From positions 1 through 35,419 of the forward strand of contig DAIDME010000020.1 in assembly GCA_027449125.1 (NCBI GenBank): a stretch of DNA of 35,419 nucleotides, given 5' to 3'. Position 1 is the stretch's first letter; each line of letters begins with the position of its first letter. Source of the stretch: Solirubrobacterales bacterium (lineage in GTDB: Bacteria; Actinomycetota; Thermoleophilia; Solirubrobacterales; Solirubrobacteraceae). This document shows positions 14,931-24,107 of the stretch, piece by piece. The position numbers and the translations under genes are program-made. The notes under the pieces are model-generated. The model had not been told where the DNA came from and searched no databases. It was given only the letters and a program-made list of their open reading frames with translations.

Positions 14931-16478
14931 ATGCAAGTCAGGGTCCCCAGCGTGGCGGGTGAGCACGTTGACGTGCTCGTCATCGGCGCGGGCATCTCCG
15001 GGATCGGCTGCGCGCACTACCTCCGCGTGCACCACCCGCAGCGCCGCTTCCTGGTGCTCGAGGCACGCGAGCAGATCGGCGGCACGTGGGACCTCTTCCG
15101 CTACCCCGGCGTCCGTTCGGACTCCGACCTGCACACGTTCGGCTTCGAGTTCAAGCCCTGGCTGGGCGAGCACGCCTTCGCCGGTGGCGAGGAGATCCTT
15201 GCCTACCTCTCGCAGGCGGTCAGCGACGATGGGCTGGACGAGCTGATCCTCACCGCGCACCGCGTGGTCGCGCTGGACTGGTCCTCGGCGGAGGCGAGGT
15301 GGCACGCGACCGTGCAGCGGCCGCGTGCGAGCACCTTCGAGCTCACAGCGAACTGGATCTTCGCGGGCACCGGGTACTACCGCTACGACGCCGGCTACCT
15401 GCCGGAGCTGCCCGGCATGAGCGGCTTCAGGGGCCGCGTCGTACACCCGCAGAGCTGGCCGCGTGAGCTGGACCACAGCGATCGGCGAATCGTCGTGATC
15501 GGCAGCGGCGCCACCGCGGTGACACTGGTGCCGGCGCTCGCCCGCAGCGCCGCGCACGTGACGATGCTGCAGCGCTCGCCGAGCTACGTCATGTCGCTGC
15601 CGCGCCGCGACGAAATGGCGCTTTGGCTGCAGCGCCGGCTCGGGGTGGAACGCGGCTACCGCCTTGCGCGGCGCAAGAACATGCTGATCCAGTCGGGGAT
15701 CTACGAGCTCTGCCGCCGCTACCCGCGCCCTGCGCGCAGGCTGATCCGGCGGCTGACAGCACGACAGCTGCCGGCCGGCTACCCGGTGGACGAGCACTTC
15801 CACCCCGTCTACGAGCCCTGGGACCAGCGTCTCTGCTTTGCCCCCAGCGGCGATTTCTTCCGCGCGATCCGAGACGGCAGGGCGTCGGTCGTGACCGACA
15901 GGATCGAGACGTTCACCACCGACGGGATCCGCCTGGCCTCCGGCGAGCACCTCGGGGCGGACATCGTGGTGACCGCCACCGGGCTCCGCCTGCAGGCGCT
16001 GGGCGGGATCGACCTGCGTCTCGACGGCGTGCCGATCGAGGTGGCCAAGCGGGTCGTGTTCCGGGGCATGATGCTGGACGGCGTCCCCAACCTGGCCTTC
16101 CTGATCGGCTACACAAACGCCTCCTGGACACTGAAGGTGGGGCTGGTGTGCGGCCACCTCTGCCGTCTGCTCGAGCACATGGACCGGGGCGGATATGACA
16201 CCTGCGTCGCGGAGCTTCCCTACCCCAACATGCCGACACGCCCGCTGCTGGACCTGAGCTCGAGCTACGTCGAGCGCGACATAGACTCACTGCCACGGCA
16301 GGGGACGCGCGCACCGTGGATCCAGGCCATGAGCCTGCGCACCGACACCAAGCTGCTGCGCGACGGACCGGTGACGGACCGCAACCTGCACTTTCGCAGC
16401 GCCCGCGAGCGCGAGCCGTCATCCGGCGCGCGGCGACCCTCAGATCAGAGCCTCGCGGCGACCAGCACCAGCCTCTGA
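14931..16478 (+). CDS. Flavin-containing monooxygenase (Baeyer-Villiger type)
   Basis: 515 residues. The N-terminal FAD Rossmann motif is VIGAGISGIGCAHYL, followed by GGTWDLFRYPGVRSDSDLHTFGFEF, typical of class B monooxygenases. The fingerprint FRGRVVHPQSWP fits FxGxxxHxxxWP of Baeyer-Villiger enzymes. The NADPH Rossmann motif is VIGSGATAVTLVPAL, and a C-terminal ATGL motif is in VTATGLRLQALGG. It should use NADPH and O2 to oxygenate ketones or heteroatoms; the substrate is unknown. ATG 14931 is preferred to TTG 14925. It is probably co-transcribed with zur by proximity, though without an obvious functional link. Its 3' end overlaps the convergent peptidase gene by 34 bases. Confidence 0.92.
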   Translation: MQVRVPSVAGEHVDVLVIGAGISGIGCAHYLRVHHPQRRFLVLEAREQIGGTWDLFRYPGVRSDSDLHTFGFEFKPWLGEHAFAGGEEILAYLSQAVSDDGLDELILTAHRVVALDWSSAEARWHATVQRPRASTFELTANWIFAGTGYYRYDAGYLPELPGMSGFRGRVVHPQSWPRELDHSDRRIVVIGSGATAVTLVPALARSAAHVTMLQRSPSYVMSLPRRDEMALWLQRRLGVERGYRLARRKNMLIQSGIYELCRRYPRPARRLIRRLTARQLPAGYPVDEHFHPVYEPWDQRLCFAPSGDFFRAIRDGRASVVTDRIETFTTDGIRLASGEHLGADIVVTATGLRLQALGGIDLRLDGVPIEVAKRVVFRGMMLDGVPNLAFLIGYTNASWTLKVGLVCGHLCRLLEHMDRGGYDTCVAELPYPNMPTRPLLDLSSSYVERDIDSLPRQGTRAPWIQAMSLRTDTKLLRDGPVTDRNLHFRSAREREPSSGARRPSDQSLAATSTSL

Positions 16479-19033
16479 GCACGCCCGCAGGCGATCGTCA
16501 GCTCGAGTCCGCGGCGCAACGCGTACTCGCGCGTCCCGCGTATGACCGACCCCGCTGCGAGCACGTAGGCCCAGACCGCCGTGGCCCCGCCCCGCACGGG
16601 GCCGAGCCGGACGCGCACGCGTCCGGCGCTGCGCTCGAGCACCCTGACGCTGGCCAGCACACGGCCGGTGGCGCCAAGGATGCGAGCAGGCCCGCCGTCC
16701 GCCGCGCGCACCCCGGGGCCGAGCGCGACGTGGCCCGCGGTCGGGGCGGCGATCGGTCCGACCCAGGTGACCGTGGTGCGCACCCGGCGATCCCGTCCGA
16801 GCGTGCTCGTCACCGTGGTGACCAGCTTGATGTAGCGGCCGTAGTCGGCGCGGCGCTTGCGGTAGGTGGCCGCCGCGCGGGCGGGGAGCGGCAGGCAGAG
16901 CCGCGCGCAGCGGTACACCCGCGTGCGCCTGAAGGTCCGTCGTCGCGGCGCGAGCGTGCCGCCGCCGGCCGCGGTGGCGGCAGGAGCCGAGGTCGCACCG
17001 GCGCTCACAGAGCCGGAGGCCGCACCCGATGCGGACGGCCCAGACACGCCGGAGGCCGGCGGCGCGCTGGTCTGTGTGGCGGCCGGTTGCTGGGCCGACA
17101 CGGGCCCCACCGGCACCGACGTCGCGCTGCCGTCCCCGGTGGCGTTGCTCTCGGTCACCTCCACGCGCAGGTACGCGCCCACCTGCGCGGACCCCGGCTG
17201 GTAGGTGCTGCCGCTGCCCACGGTCGTCCACGGTCCGCCCGCGCTCGCCGCCTGCTGCCACTGATAGATGGGCGAGCTGTTGCAACTCTGATCGATCCAA
17301 GCTGCGTTCTGTGCGCTCAGGGTCTGGCCGGACTGAGCGACGCCGCTGACAGACGGCGGACTCGATGCGGCCGGGACCGACTCGGTGGCAGGGGTCGTGA
17401 ACGAGCTCTCATAGCCCGTGATGGTGCCGCTCGAGTTACTCGCCGCCAGCTCGTAATCGTATGTGGTGCTCGGCGCAAGCTTGCCGCAGAGCGTGACCGA
17501 GACGCCCTGCAGCCGGCTGCCGGCGATGCTGACGGGCGTCGTCTGCGCGGTTGCCGAGGTGCCGGCGGCCGGCCAGTAGTCGAAGCTGTAGGCGGTGGAG
17601 AACCCGTTCGGGTAGACACCGCCGGTGAGCGTCACGTCGCTTGCGTTGACGCCGGTCGCAGCGCTTGCACCGATGCCCGGTCCGCCGGCGACGATGTCAC
17701 CGTTGATCGAGCCATTGCCGGTTGGCCCGTCCCACCCGGGTCCCGCGTTGCAGATCGTCAGCTGCCCCGCTGGGCAGCTTCCGTTCGTGCCGGAGACGAT
17801 GTCGTTGAGCAGCGGCGCGTCCCCGTAGGCCCACGCGGGCGTCGCGCCACCGACCCCCGTGAGCGCCTCGAAGGCCGCCGCCAGCGGCGTTGCGAGACTC
17901 GTGCCGCCGACGATGCACCAGTTGTTGGCCGTACCGCAGCCCTCGCTGCCCGGCTGCGAGTCGTAGATCGCAAGGCCCGTGTTCGGGTCGCCGTCGGCGG
18001 AGATGTCGTTATAGGCACGACCGTCGCAAGCTGTGGCCAGCCCCTGTTGGTAGGAGGGGATCGCCTGGCTCGTATCGCAGCCCGACCCGGTGCCGCAGCT
18101 GGCGCCGCCGGAGCACGTGCCGAGCGACCACGCCGTCTCGTCGAAGCCACGGGGCGCGCTGGGGTCTTGGGCCAGCGATGTGCCGCCGACTGCGGTCACG
18201 TCTGGAAGCGCGGCCGGGTACTGGACCTGGCCGGCACCGGGGTAGGCACTGTCACCAGCTGCCGCGAGGATCGTCGCCGAGCTGATCGTGTCGTAGGGCG
18301 AGGCGTAGGCTGCCGCGTCAGGCGTGCTCAAGCCCCCCCAGCTCAGCGAGATCTGGTTGGCGCCGAGCCTCGCCGCCGTCTGCACCCCCGTCTCCAGGTC
18401 GGGGCTCCCGGTCGAGTCGTCGCTGTTGGCCTCGACCACGACGATCTTGCACAGCGGGCACAGCGCTGAGACCGCGTCGATATCGAGCGACTCCTCGATG
18501 TTCCAGGAGCCGGTCTCGTCGGTGGTGTTGCCGGGCAGCGGCGAGCTCTGGCCGTACTCGTTGACGAGATCGAAGCAGCCGCTCGTGACGGTCGAGCTGC
18601 ACTGCGGCTGTGAGGGCAGGCCATTGGCGGCACGGAATGCCTCCATGTCGCTGTAGGCGCTCGGGTCGCCGTAGGCGTCGACGATCGCCACCGTGTCCTG
18701 CGCCCCACGGTTGGCGGACAGCCAGGTGGTGTCGTAGGCCCACTGCAGGTAGGCGGCCGTGAACGGCTGCGGGGCGCTTGCCGCGGCCGCCGCCGGCGCG
18801 GCCGGCGCGCCGCCCAGCCGCATGGGGTGCGCACGCAGCGGCTGGCGCAGCGCTGCCGGGCGGCCACTGGCCCTGACCGTGAGCAGCTCGGCCAGACAGC
18901 CGGATCGCCCGGGCAGCGGCCGGCCGCAGACCGGGCGCAGCCCGAGCTGCGACGTGGTGTGCCCGGTCGCCCGAGAGAGCGCCGCCCCAACGGTGCCGGC
19001 GCGGGCCACTGCCGGCGGTCCGCCGGCCAGCAC
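16445..19033 (-). CDS. Secreted sedolisin-type (S53) serine peptidase
   Basis: About 862 residues from GTG 19033. The catalytic core at about 90-480 has the S53 set: Glu180 and Asp184 in WNIEESLDID, oxyanion Asp261 in AAAGDSAYPG and nucleophile Ser379 in VGGTSLATP. A calcium-site-like GPGWDGPTGNGS follows, and many Cys suggest disulfides. After it come a fibronectin-like stretch, an Ig-like YQWQ domain, a Ser/Ala/Pro linker and a basic beta-rich C-terminal domain. The frame is open above 19033 and there encodes a proper signal peptide (RRPLTLTLIAFTVCLAVLAGG, cleavage near AVARA). That region has no ATG, GTG or TTG, only CTG at 19108, so the true start is unresolved. Confidence 0.88.
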   Translation of the reverse strand: MLAGGPPAVARAGTVGAALSRATGHTTSQLGLRPVCGRPLPGRSGCLAELLTVRASGRPAALRQPLRAHPMRLGGAPAAPAAAAASAPQPFTAAYLQWAYDTTWLSANRGAQDTVAIVDAYGDPSAYSDMEAFRAANGLPSQPQCSSTVTSGCFDLVNEYGQSSPLPGNTTDETGSWNIEESLDIDAVSALCPLCKIVVVEANSDDSTGSPDLETGVQTAARLGANQISLSWGGLSTPDAAAYASPYDTISSATILAAAGDSAYPGAGQVQYPAALPDVTAVGGTSLAQDPSAPRGFDETAWSLGTCSGGASCGTGSGCDTSQAIPSYQQGLATACDGRAYNDISADGDPNTGLAIYDSQPGSEGCGTANNWCIVGGTSLATPLAAAFEALTGVGGATPAWAYGDAPLLNDIVSGTNGSCPAGQLTICNAGPGWDGPTGNGSINGDIVAGGPGIGASAATGVNASDVTLTGGVYPNGFSTAYSFDYWPAAGTSATAQTTPVSIAGSRLQGVSVTLCGKLAPSTTYDYELAASNSSGTITGYESSFTTPATESVPAASSPPSVSGVAQSGQTLSAQNAAWIDQSCNSSPIYQWQQAASAGGPWTTVGSGSTYQPGSAQVGAYLRVEVTESNATGDGSATSVPVGPVSAQQPAATQTSAPPASGVSGPSASGAASGSVSAGATSAPAATAAGGGTLAPRRRTFRRTRVYRCARLCLPLPARAAATYRKRRADYGRYIKLVTTVTSTLGRDRRVRTTVTWVGPIAAPTAGHVALGPGVRAADGGPARILGATGRVLASVRVLERSAGRVRVRLGPVRGGATAVWAYVLAAGSVIRGTREYALRRGLELTIACGRAQRLVLVAARL

Positions 19034-19108
19034 GGCCAGGCAAACGGTGAAGGCGATCAGGGTGAGCGTTAGTGGCCGCCGGCACGGCGGCGAGTCAGCG
19101 GGTTCCAG

Positions 19109-19658
19109 GGTTCAACGGGGGTTCGCGGGTGGTGATCATGGCTTCGGCCGCGGATGCGCGTACTTGAGGAGCGGCGCTTCCGTCTGGCCACGATGTCAGA
19201 GCCGGCGGCCGGCCCCGTGAGCGTCTCAGGTTCGCGCACGCGCAGCCGAGCTTCGACCGTACCGGCAGCCTGACCCGCGACGAGATCCTGTGCCGCGGCG
19301 GGGCCTCGCCGGAGCGCTGCCACCGGGGGCCGTGCCGCTGCTCGAGCTCGCTGACGTCGTCAAGCTCGCCCACCTCGCACTCGGCGGCGAGCGGCGGATC
19401 GAGCCGACGAGCGGCTCGACCCTGCGGGTGATCGCGGCGCTGCAGAGCCCGCGGCCGCAGTGCGACCAGCACGAGGCGGGGCCGGACGGGCCGCGTCCTC
19501 GACGCCGCGACCGCGCTCGAGGGCGGCCACTTCGGCGAGGCCAAGCTGCTCGTGGACGGCGCCGCCGACATCTACGTGCAGGCGCTGCGGCGGGCGCGGG
19601 AGGCTGCCGGCGCGCTCTTTTCCGCAGTTTGAGCGGATCGTGCCAAACTAGTAGCTCG
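19109..19658 (+). pseudogene. Gene-free stretch with a possible decayed ORF
   Basis: No intact gene is seen between the peptidase and the formate dehydrogenase operon. Coding-like plus-strand pieces lie in different frames. GTG 19290 onward reads LLELADVVKLAHLALGGERRI and LRVIAALQSPRPQCDQHEAG. From about 19490 another frame reads RVLDAATALEGGHFGEAKLL and VQALRRAREAAGALFSAV, then stops at TGA 19630-19632. One frameshift near 19470-19495 would join them. The first frame is also in frame with the downstream NuoE-F gene, but does not look like part of it. I recognise no family. Confidence 0.35.
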
Positions 19659-21317
19659 ATGTCGCGCAACCTCGTCGAGCTGATCCGCCGCCACGACCAG
19701 GCGGCAGCGCCCACGGCGCTCGACCTGCTGAAGGCCGCCGCCGAGCGGCACGGCAGCGTCACGGCAGACGACGTCCGCGACGCCGCGGCTGCATCCGGCC
19801 TGCCGGAGGCGACCGTCTACGGCGTCGCGACCTTCTACGACGACCTCAATGAACCGAGAGGAGACCGGCACGTCCGGGCCTGCAGCGGCACCGCGTGCTT
19901 CGCCGCGACCGCGGGGCGGCACATCGCCGAGCTCGGGGCCGGTCTCGGGCTCGACGTGGACGGGGTCAAGGGCGATGGCTCGGTGTCGTTCGGTGAGGTG
20001 GTCTGCCTCGGCTTCTGCCACAGCTCACCCGCGGTGATCGACGGTCGCACCGTGGTCGCGGGCGCGGACGCCGTGCAGACAGTGCTGGCGGGCGCGCCGG
20101 CGCCGGCAGCCGAGCCCGACTGGGTCAGCCTGCTGGAGCAGCCGGTGCTGACGCGCAGCGGCGACTGGTCCGGGCTGGCCCGGGCGCTGCGCGAGCTCGA
20201 GCCCGAGCAACTGCTCGCGGAGGTCGAGGCGGCCGAGGTCCGCGGTCGCGGCGGCGCCGGCTTCCCCGCCGGCGTCAAGTGGCGCTTCACGCGCGCTGCG
20301 ACCGGAGCCGACAAGTTCATCGTCGCCAACGGCGACGAGGGCGACCCCGGCTCATACATCGACAAGTACCTGATGGAGCGCAACCCGCAGCTCGTGCTCG
20401 AGGGCATGGCGCTGGCCGGCTACGCCGTAGGGGCCGCACACGGCTACATCCTCGTGCGCTCGGAGTACCCGCTCTCCAAACCGACGCTCGACGCAACGAT
20501 CGCAAAGGCGCACGCCGACGGCTGGCTGGGCAGCGACATCCAAGGCAGCGGCTTTGATTTCGACATCACCGTCGTGGAGGGCGCTGGGTCGTACGTCGTC
20601 GGCGAGGAGACGGCGCTCCTGGCGTGCCTGCAGGGCTTGCGAGGCACGGTCTCCGCGCGCCCGCCGTTCCCGGCCGAGCGCGGCGTGCACGGCATGCCGA
20701 CGGTCGTCAACAACGTCGAGACGCTCGCGAACATCCCGTACATCGCCCTTCGCGGCGCCCAGGCATACCACGACCTCAGCCCGGATACGAAGACCGCCGG
20801 CTCCAAGCTCGTCTGCTTCAACGAGCGCTTCAGCCGGCCGACCGTCTACGAGGTGCCGTTCGGCATGAGCATGCGCCGCCTCTGCGACGAGGTGGCGGGC
20901 GGGATGCGCGACGGCCACACCGTCAAGGCGCTGCAGATCGGCGGCCCGCTCGGGGGCATTCTGCCCGCCCATCTGCTGGACACGGCCTTTGACTTCGAGC
21001 CGCTCGCTGCGCACGGGTGCATGGTGGGTCACGGGAGCATCGTCGCCTTTGACGAGGACATGGACATGCGGGCGCTGACCGTGCACCTGCTGGAGTTCGG
21101 CGCGCACGAGAGCTGCGGCAAGTGCTTTCCCTGCCGGATCGGGCTGCGTCGCGCCCACGAGATGTTCAGCGCCGGCACGCCGGTCGACCGGGAGCGTTTC
21201 GAGCAGCTGCTCGAAACGCTCGAGCTCGGCTCGCTCTGTGCCCACGGGTCGGGCATGCCGGCGCCACTGCGCAGCCTGCTCACGCACTTCGCCGACGAGC
21301 TGGGACTGGCAAGCTGA
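19659..21317 (+). CDS. NAD-dependent formate dehydrogenase, fused NuoE-NuoF diaphorase subunit
   Basis: 552 residues. Positions 1-130 are NuoE-like, with a thioredoxin-fold [2Fe-2S] site at C75, C80, C116 and C120 (Cx4C, Cx3C). From about 140 it is NuoF-like: FMN loop RGRGGAGFPAGVKW, NAD-binding NGDEGDPGSYIDKYLMERNP, and a [4Fe-4S] site SCGKCFPCRIG plus Cys of LGSLCAHGSG. Electrons from formate would pass through these clusters to FMN and NAD+. In many bacteria these are two proteins (FdsG and FdsB); here they are fused. ATG 19659 marks the NuoE start; the frame runs open upstream but is not homologous there. Its TGA overlaps the next ATG by one base. Confidence 0.93.
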   Translation: MSRNLVELIRRHDQAAAPTALDLLKAAAERHGSVTADDVRDAAAASGLPEATVYGVATFYDDLNEPRGDRHVRACSGTACFAATAGRHIAELGAGLGLDVDGVKGDGSVSFGEVVCLGFCHSSPAVIDGRTVVAGADAVQTVLAGAPAPAAEPDWVSLLEQPVLTRSGDWSGLARALRELEPEQLLAEVEAAEVRGRGGAGFPAGVKWRFTRAATGADKFIVANGDEGDPGSYIDKYLMERNPQLVLEGMALAGYAVGAAHGYILVRSEYPLSKPTLDATIAKAHADGWLGSDIQGSGFDFDITVVEGAGSYVVGEETALLACLQGLRGTVSARPPFPAERGVHGMPTVVNNVETLANIPYIALRGAQAYHDLSPDTKTAGSKLVCFNERFSRPTVYEVPFGMSMRRLCDEVAGGMRDGHTVKALQIGGPLGGILPAHLLDTAFDFEPLAAHGCMVGHGSIVAFDEDMDMRALTVHLLEFGAHESCGKCFPCRIGLRRAHEMFSAGTPVDRERFEQLLETLELGSLCAHGSGMPAPLRSLLTHFADELGLAS

Positions 21318-21997
21318 TGCAGGTCACGGTCGACGGCACGGCGGTACAGGTCAGTGACGGCGCGACCGTGCTGGAGGCGGCCAAGCGGGCCGGCTCCTGG
21401 GTGCCGACGCTCTGCTTCGACGAGCGGCAGGCGCCGTTCGGCGCCTGCCGCGCCTGCATGGTCGCGGTGGACGGCTCGGCCAAGCCGGTGCCGGCCTGCA
21501 CGACCCTGTGCCGCGAGGGCATGGTGATCGACACGACCGACCCGACCGCCCGGCGCGTGGCAACAGCGGTCGTGGAGCTGGTCCTGTCAGAGCTCCCTTC
21601 CGCGCCCGCCCCGCACACGGAGCTCGCCGCGGTGGCGGCGAAGCTCGGCGTCGAGGGCCCGCGCTGGCCCGGAGCCACGCATCCGGTGGCGCACGACCTG
21701 CGCCACCCGTACCTGGCCTTTGAGCACGAGCTGTGCATCTCCTGCGGCCGTTGCGTGCGTGCCTGCGACGAGGTCCAGGGCACCTTCGCGCTGACCGCGG
21801 TTGGACGCGGGTTCGAGGCCAACGTCGCGGCCGGGATCGGGTCCGGCTTCCTGGAGTCGGCGTGCGTGTCCTGCGGAGCCTGCGCGGACACCTGCCCCAC
21901 GGACGCCATCACGGAACGCCTGCTGCTGGACGGCGGGAACAACGGAGGACCACCACCAGACGCCCCACGCTTGCGTAGGCGTCTGAGCACGAATTGA
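21317..21997 (+). CDS. Formate dehydrogenase iron-sulfur subunit (NuoG-N-terminal-like)
   Basis: 226 residues. The N-terminal [2Fe-2S] ferredoxin fold has Cys at 33, 44, 47 and 61 (TLCFDERQAPFGACRAC, PVPACTT). The C-terminal half has two [4Fe-4S] motifs, CISCGRCVRAC and CVSCGACADTCP. This equals the N-terminal part of FdsA/FdhA, which in many NAD-linked formate dehydrogenases is fused to the molybdenum subunit but here is a gene of its own. It should wire the active-site cluster to the diaphorase subunit. The start overlaps the upstream stop (TGATG), so the subunits are translated together. A short Arg-rich tail follows the second cluster. Confidence 0.92.
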   Translation: MQVTVDGTAVQVSDGATVLEAAKRAGSWVPTLCFDERQAPFGACRACMVAVDGSAKPVPACTTLCREGMVIDTTDPTARRVATAVVELVLSELPSAPAPHTELAAVAAKLGVEGPRWPGATHPVAHDLRHPYLAFEHELCISCGRCVRACDEVQGTFALTAVGRGFEANVAAGIGSGFLESACVSCGACADTCPTDAITERLLLDGGNNGGPPPDAPRLRRRLSTN

Positions 21998-22013
21998 CCA
22001 GAGGTGAAAGAAC

Positions 22014-24098
22014 ATGGACACTGAGCGTTTTGACCGGACCGTCACTACCACCTGCGGTTACTGCGGCGTCGGCTGCCGGCTCGAGGCGCACGTTCGACAG
22101 GGCCGAATCCTGTCGATCTCCCCTGCTTCCGACGGCCCCGCCAACCGCGGCCACACCTGCCTGAAGGGCCGCTTCGCGCACCAGTTCACGCGCTCGCGCG
22201 AACGCCTGACGACCCCGCTGATCAGGGAGGCGGGCGAGCTGCGGCCGGCCAGCTGGGAGGAGGCCTACGCGCGCATCGCCTCAGAGCTCGGGCGGATCAA
22301 GCGCGACCATGGACCCGACGCGATCGCAGGGCTGGCCTCCTCACGCGCGACCAACGAGGACTGCTACGCGATGGCGCGCCTGATGCGTGCCGCGATCGGC
22401 ACCAACAACATCGACAACTGCTCCCGCGTCTGCCACTCCCCCACATCGTTTGCGATGCGGAAGTCCTTCGGCCTGTCCGGCGCGACCGGGTCTTTTGACG
22501 ACATAGACCACGCGGATGTCGCGATCCTGATCGGCGTCAACCCGACGCAGGGACACCCGGTCGTCGGCGCCCGCATCAAGCAGGCGGCGCTGCGCGGCTG
22601 CAAGCTGATAACGATCGACCCGCGCCGGATCGAGCTCGCGGACTACGGCGCGCTGCACCTGTCACCACGACCCGGGACCAACGCTGCCGTGGTCCTGGGC
22701 CTCTGCCACGTGGTCGCCCGCGACGGGCTGACCGACGCTGACTTCATCGCACAGCGCACCACTGGCTATGAGGCGCTTGCGGAGCTGCTCGGCAGCTACA
22801 CGCCGGAGGCGGTGGAGGAGATCACCGGGATCCCGGCGGCCGACATCGAGCGGGCCGCGCACATGTACGCCGAGGCGGGCAGCGCCAGCCTGCTCTGGGG
22901 GCTCGGCGTGACCGAGCACAAGTACGGCTCGGAGGTCGTCCAGCTGCTCTGCAACCTGGCGTTGATGACCGGCAAGGTCGGCAAGCCGGGTTCGGCGCTG
23001 CTGCCGCTGCGCGGCCAGAACAACGTGCAGGGCTCATCCGACATGGGCGCGCTCCCCGACACCTACACGGCCTACCGGCCCGTCTCCGACGAGGCCACAG
23101 CGCGCCAGTTCGAGCAGGCCTGGGGCGTGCCGCTGAGCCGCAGGAAGGGCTACACGATCCCGCAGATGTTCGACGCCGCGATCGCCGGAGACCTGAAGGC
23201 CATGTACATCTTCGGCGAGGATGTGGCGCAGACCGACCCCGACACCGCGCACGTGGTCGAGGCGCTCGAGAACCTGGAGTTCCTGGTCTGCCAGGACATC
23301 TTCGAGAATGAGACGAGCAAGTACGCCGACGTGATCCTGCCCGCCTCCTCCTTCCTCGAGAAGGCCGGCACCTTCGTCAACGCCGAGCGGCGCTTCCAGC
23401 TCGTCGAGCCGGCGATCGATCCTCCGGGTGGCGCGAGGACCGACTTCGAGATCATCACCACGGTCTCCAAGCTGCTCGGGCACGACATGGGCTTCCAGAC
23501 GCCCTGGGACTGCCTCGACGAGATCGCGCGCCTGACACCGCAGTACGCGGGCGTGAGTCGCGAGCGGATCGGCCGCCATGGCCTGCAGTGGCCGGTCCGG
23601 CCCGACGGCTCGGACTCGCCTGTGCTCTACGACACGTTCTTCGACAACCCGGAGGAGCTCGGGAAGTTCGCCGCGCTGCCGTACAAGGAGCCGGGCGACG
23701 CGGCCGACGATGAGTTCCCGCTGATCCTCGTCACCGGCCGCGTGCTGCAGCATTACAACGCCGGTACCATGACGCGCCGCACGAACAACGTGGAACTGGT
23801 GGACAGGGATGTGCTGGAGGTCCATCCCCAGGACGCCGCGAAGCTCTGGGTCTCGGACGGCGACCTGGTGTCGCTGCGCAGCCGGGTGGGCCGGATCGAG
23901 CTCGAGGCGCACGTGACCGAACGGATCCAGCCCGGCCACGTGTTCACCACCTTCCACTTCCCGGAAACCAGGACCAACCTGCTGGTGGGGCAGTCGGCGG
24001 ACGTCAACACCTCCTGCCCGGAGTACAAGGTCGTCGCGGTTGACGTGCGCCCGGTATCCGAGCATCCGGCCTACGTGCCGCAGCTGGCGGTCGTCTGA
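22014..24098 (+). CDS. fdhF: Formate dehydrogenase catalytic (molybdopterin) subunit, Cys type
   Basis: 694 residues of the DMSO-reductase superfamily. A [4Fe-4S] site is formed by C14, C17, C21 and C49. The active site NCSRVCHSPTSF has Cys140 as Mo/W ligand followed by His141, at the same positions as Sec140/His141 of E. coli FdhF, so this is a selenium-independent enzyme. Bis-MGD contacts include QGHPVVGARIKQA, GQNNVQGSSDMGALPD and the C-terminal TGRVLQHYNAGTMTRR. The reaction is formate to CO2, with electrons leaving through the partner subunits to NAD+. ATG 22014 follows AGAGGTGA, 16 bases after the Fe-S subunit. No FdhD or molybdopterin genes are nearby. Confidence 0.95.
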   Translation: MDTERFDRTVTTTCGYCGVGCRLEAHVRQGRILSISPASDGPANRGHTCLKGRFAHQFTRSRERLTTPLIREAGELRPASWEEAYARIASELGRIKRDHGPDAIAGLASSRATNEDCYAMARLMRAAIGTNNIDNCSRVCHSPTSFAMRKSFGLSGATGSFDDIDHADVAILIGVNPTQGHPVVGARIKQAALRGCKLITIDPRRIELADYGALHLSPRPGTNAAVVLGLCHVVARDGLTDADFIAQRTTGYEALAELLGSYTPEAVEEITGIPAADIERAAHMYAEAGSASLLWGLGVTEHKYGSEVVQLLCNLALMTGKVGKPGSALLPLRGQNNVQGSSDMGALPDTYTAYRPVSDEATARQFEQAWGVPLSRRKGYTIPQMFDAAIAGDLKAMYIFGEDVAQTDPDTAHVVEALENLEFLVCQDIFENETSKYADVILPASSFLEKAGTFVNAERRFQLVEPAIDPPGGARTDFEIITTVSKLLGHDMGFQTPWDCLDEIARLTPQYAGVSRERIGRHGLQWPVRPDGSDSPVLYDTFFDNPEELGKFAALPYKEPGDAADDEFPLILVTGRVLQHYNAGTMTRRTNNVELVDRDVLEVHPQDAAKLWVSDGDLVSLRSRVGRIELEAHVTERIQPGHVFTTFHFPETRTNLLVGQSADVNTSCPEYKVVAVDVRPVSEHPAYVPQLAVV

Positions 24099-24107
24099 TC
24101 GGCCCGC

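Noticed and set aside
14337..16178. A 613-residue minus-strand open frame
   Set aside because: It is antisense to zur and the flavin monooxygenase, both with clear motifs; its composition (Arg, His, Ala, Gln) is that of a GC-rich shadow.
16316..18469. A 717-residue plus-strand frame
   Set aside because: Antisense to the sedolisin, with low-complexity Arg/Gly/Ala sequence and no recognisable domain.
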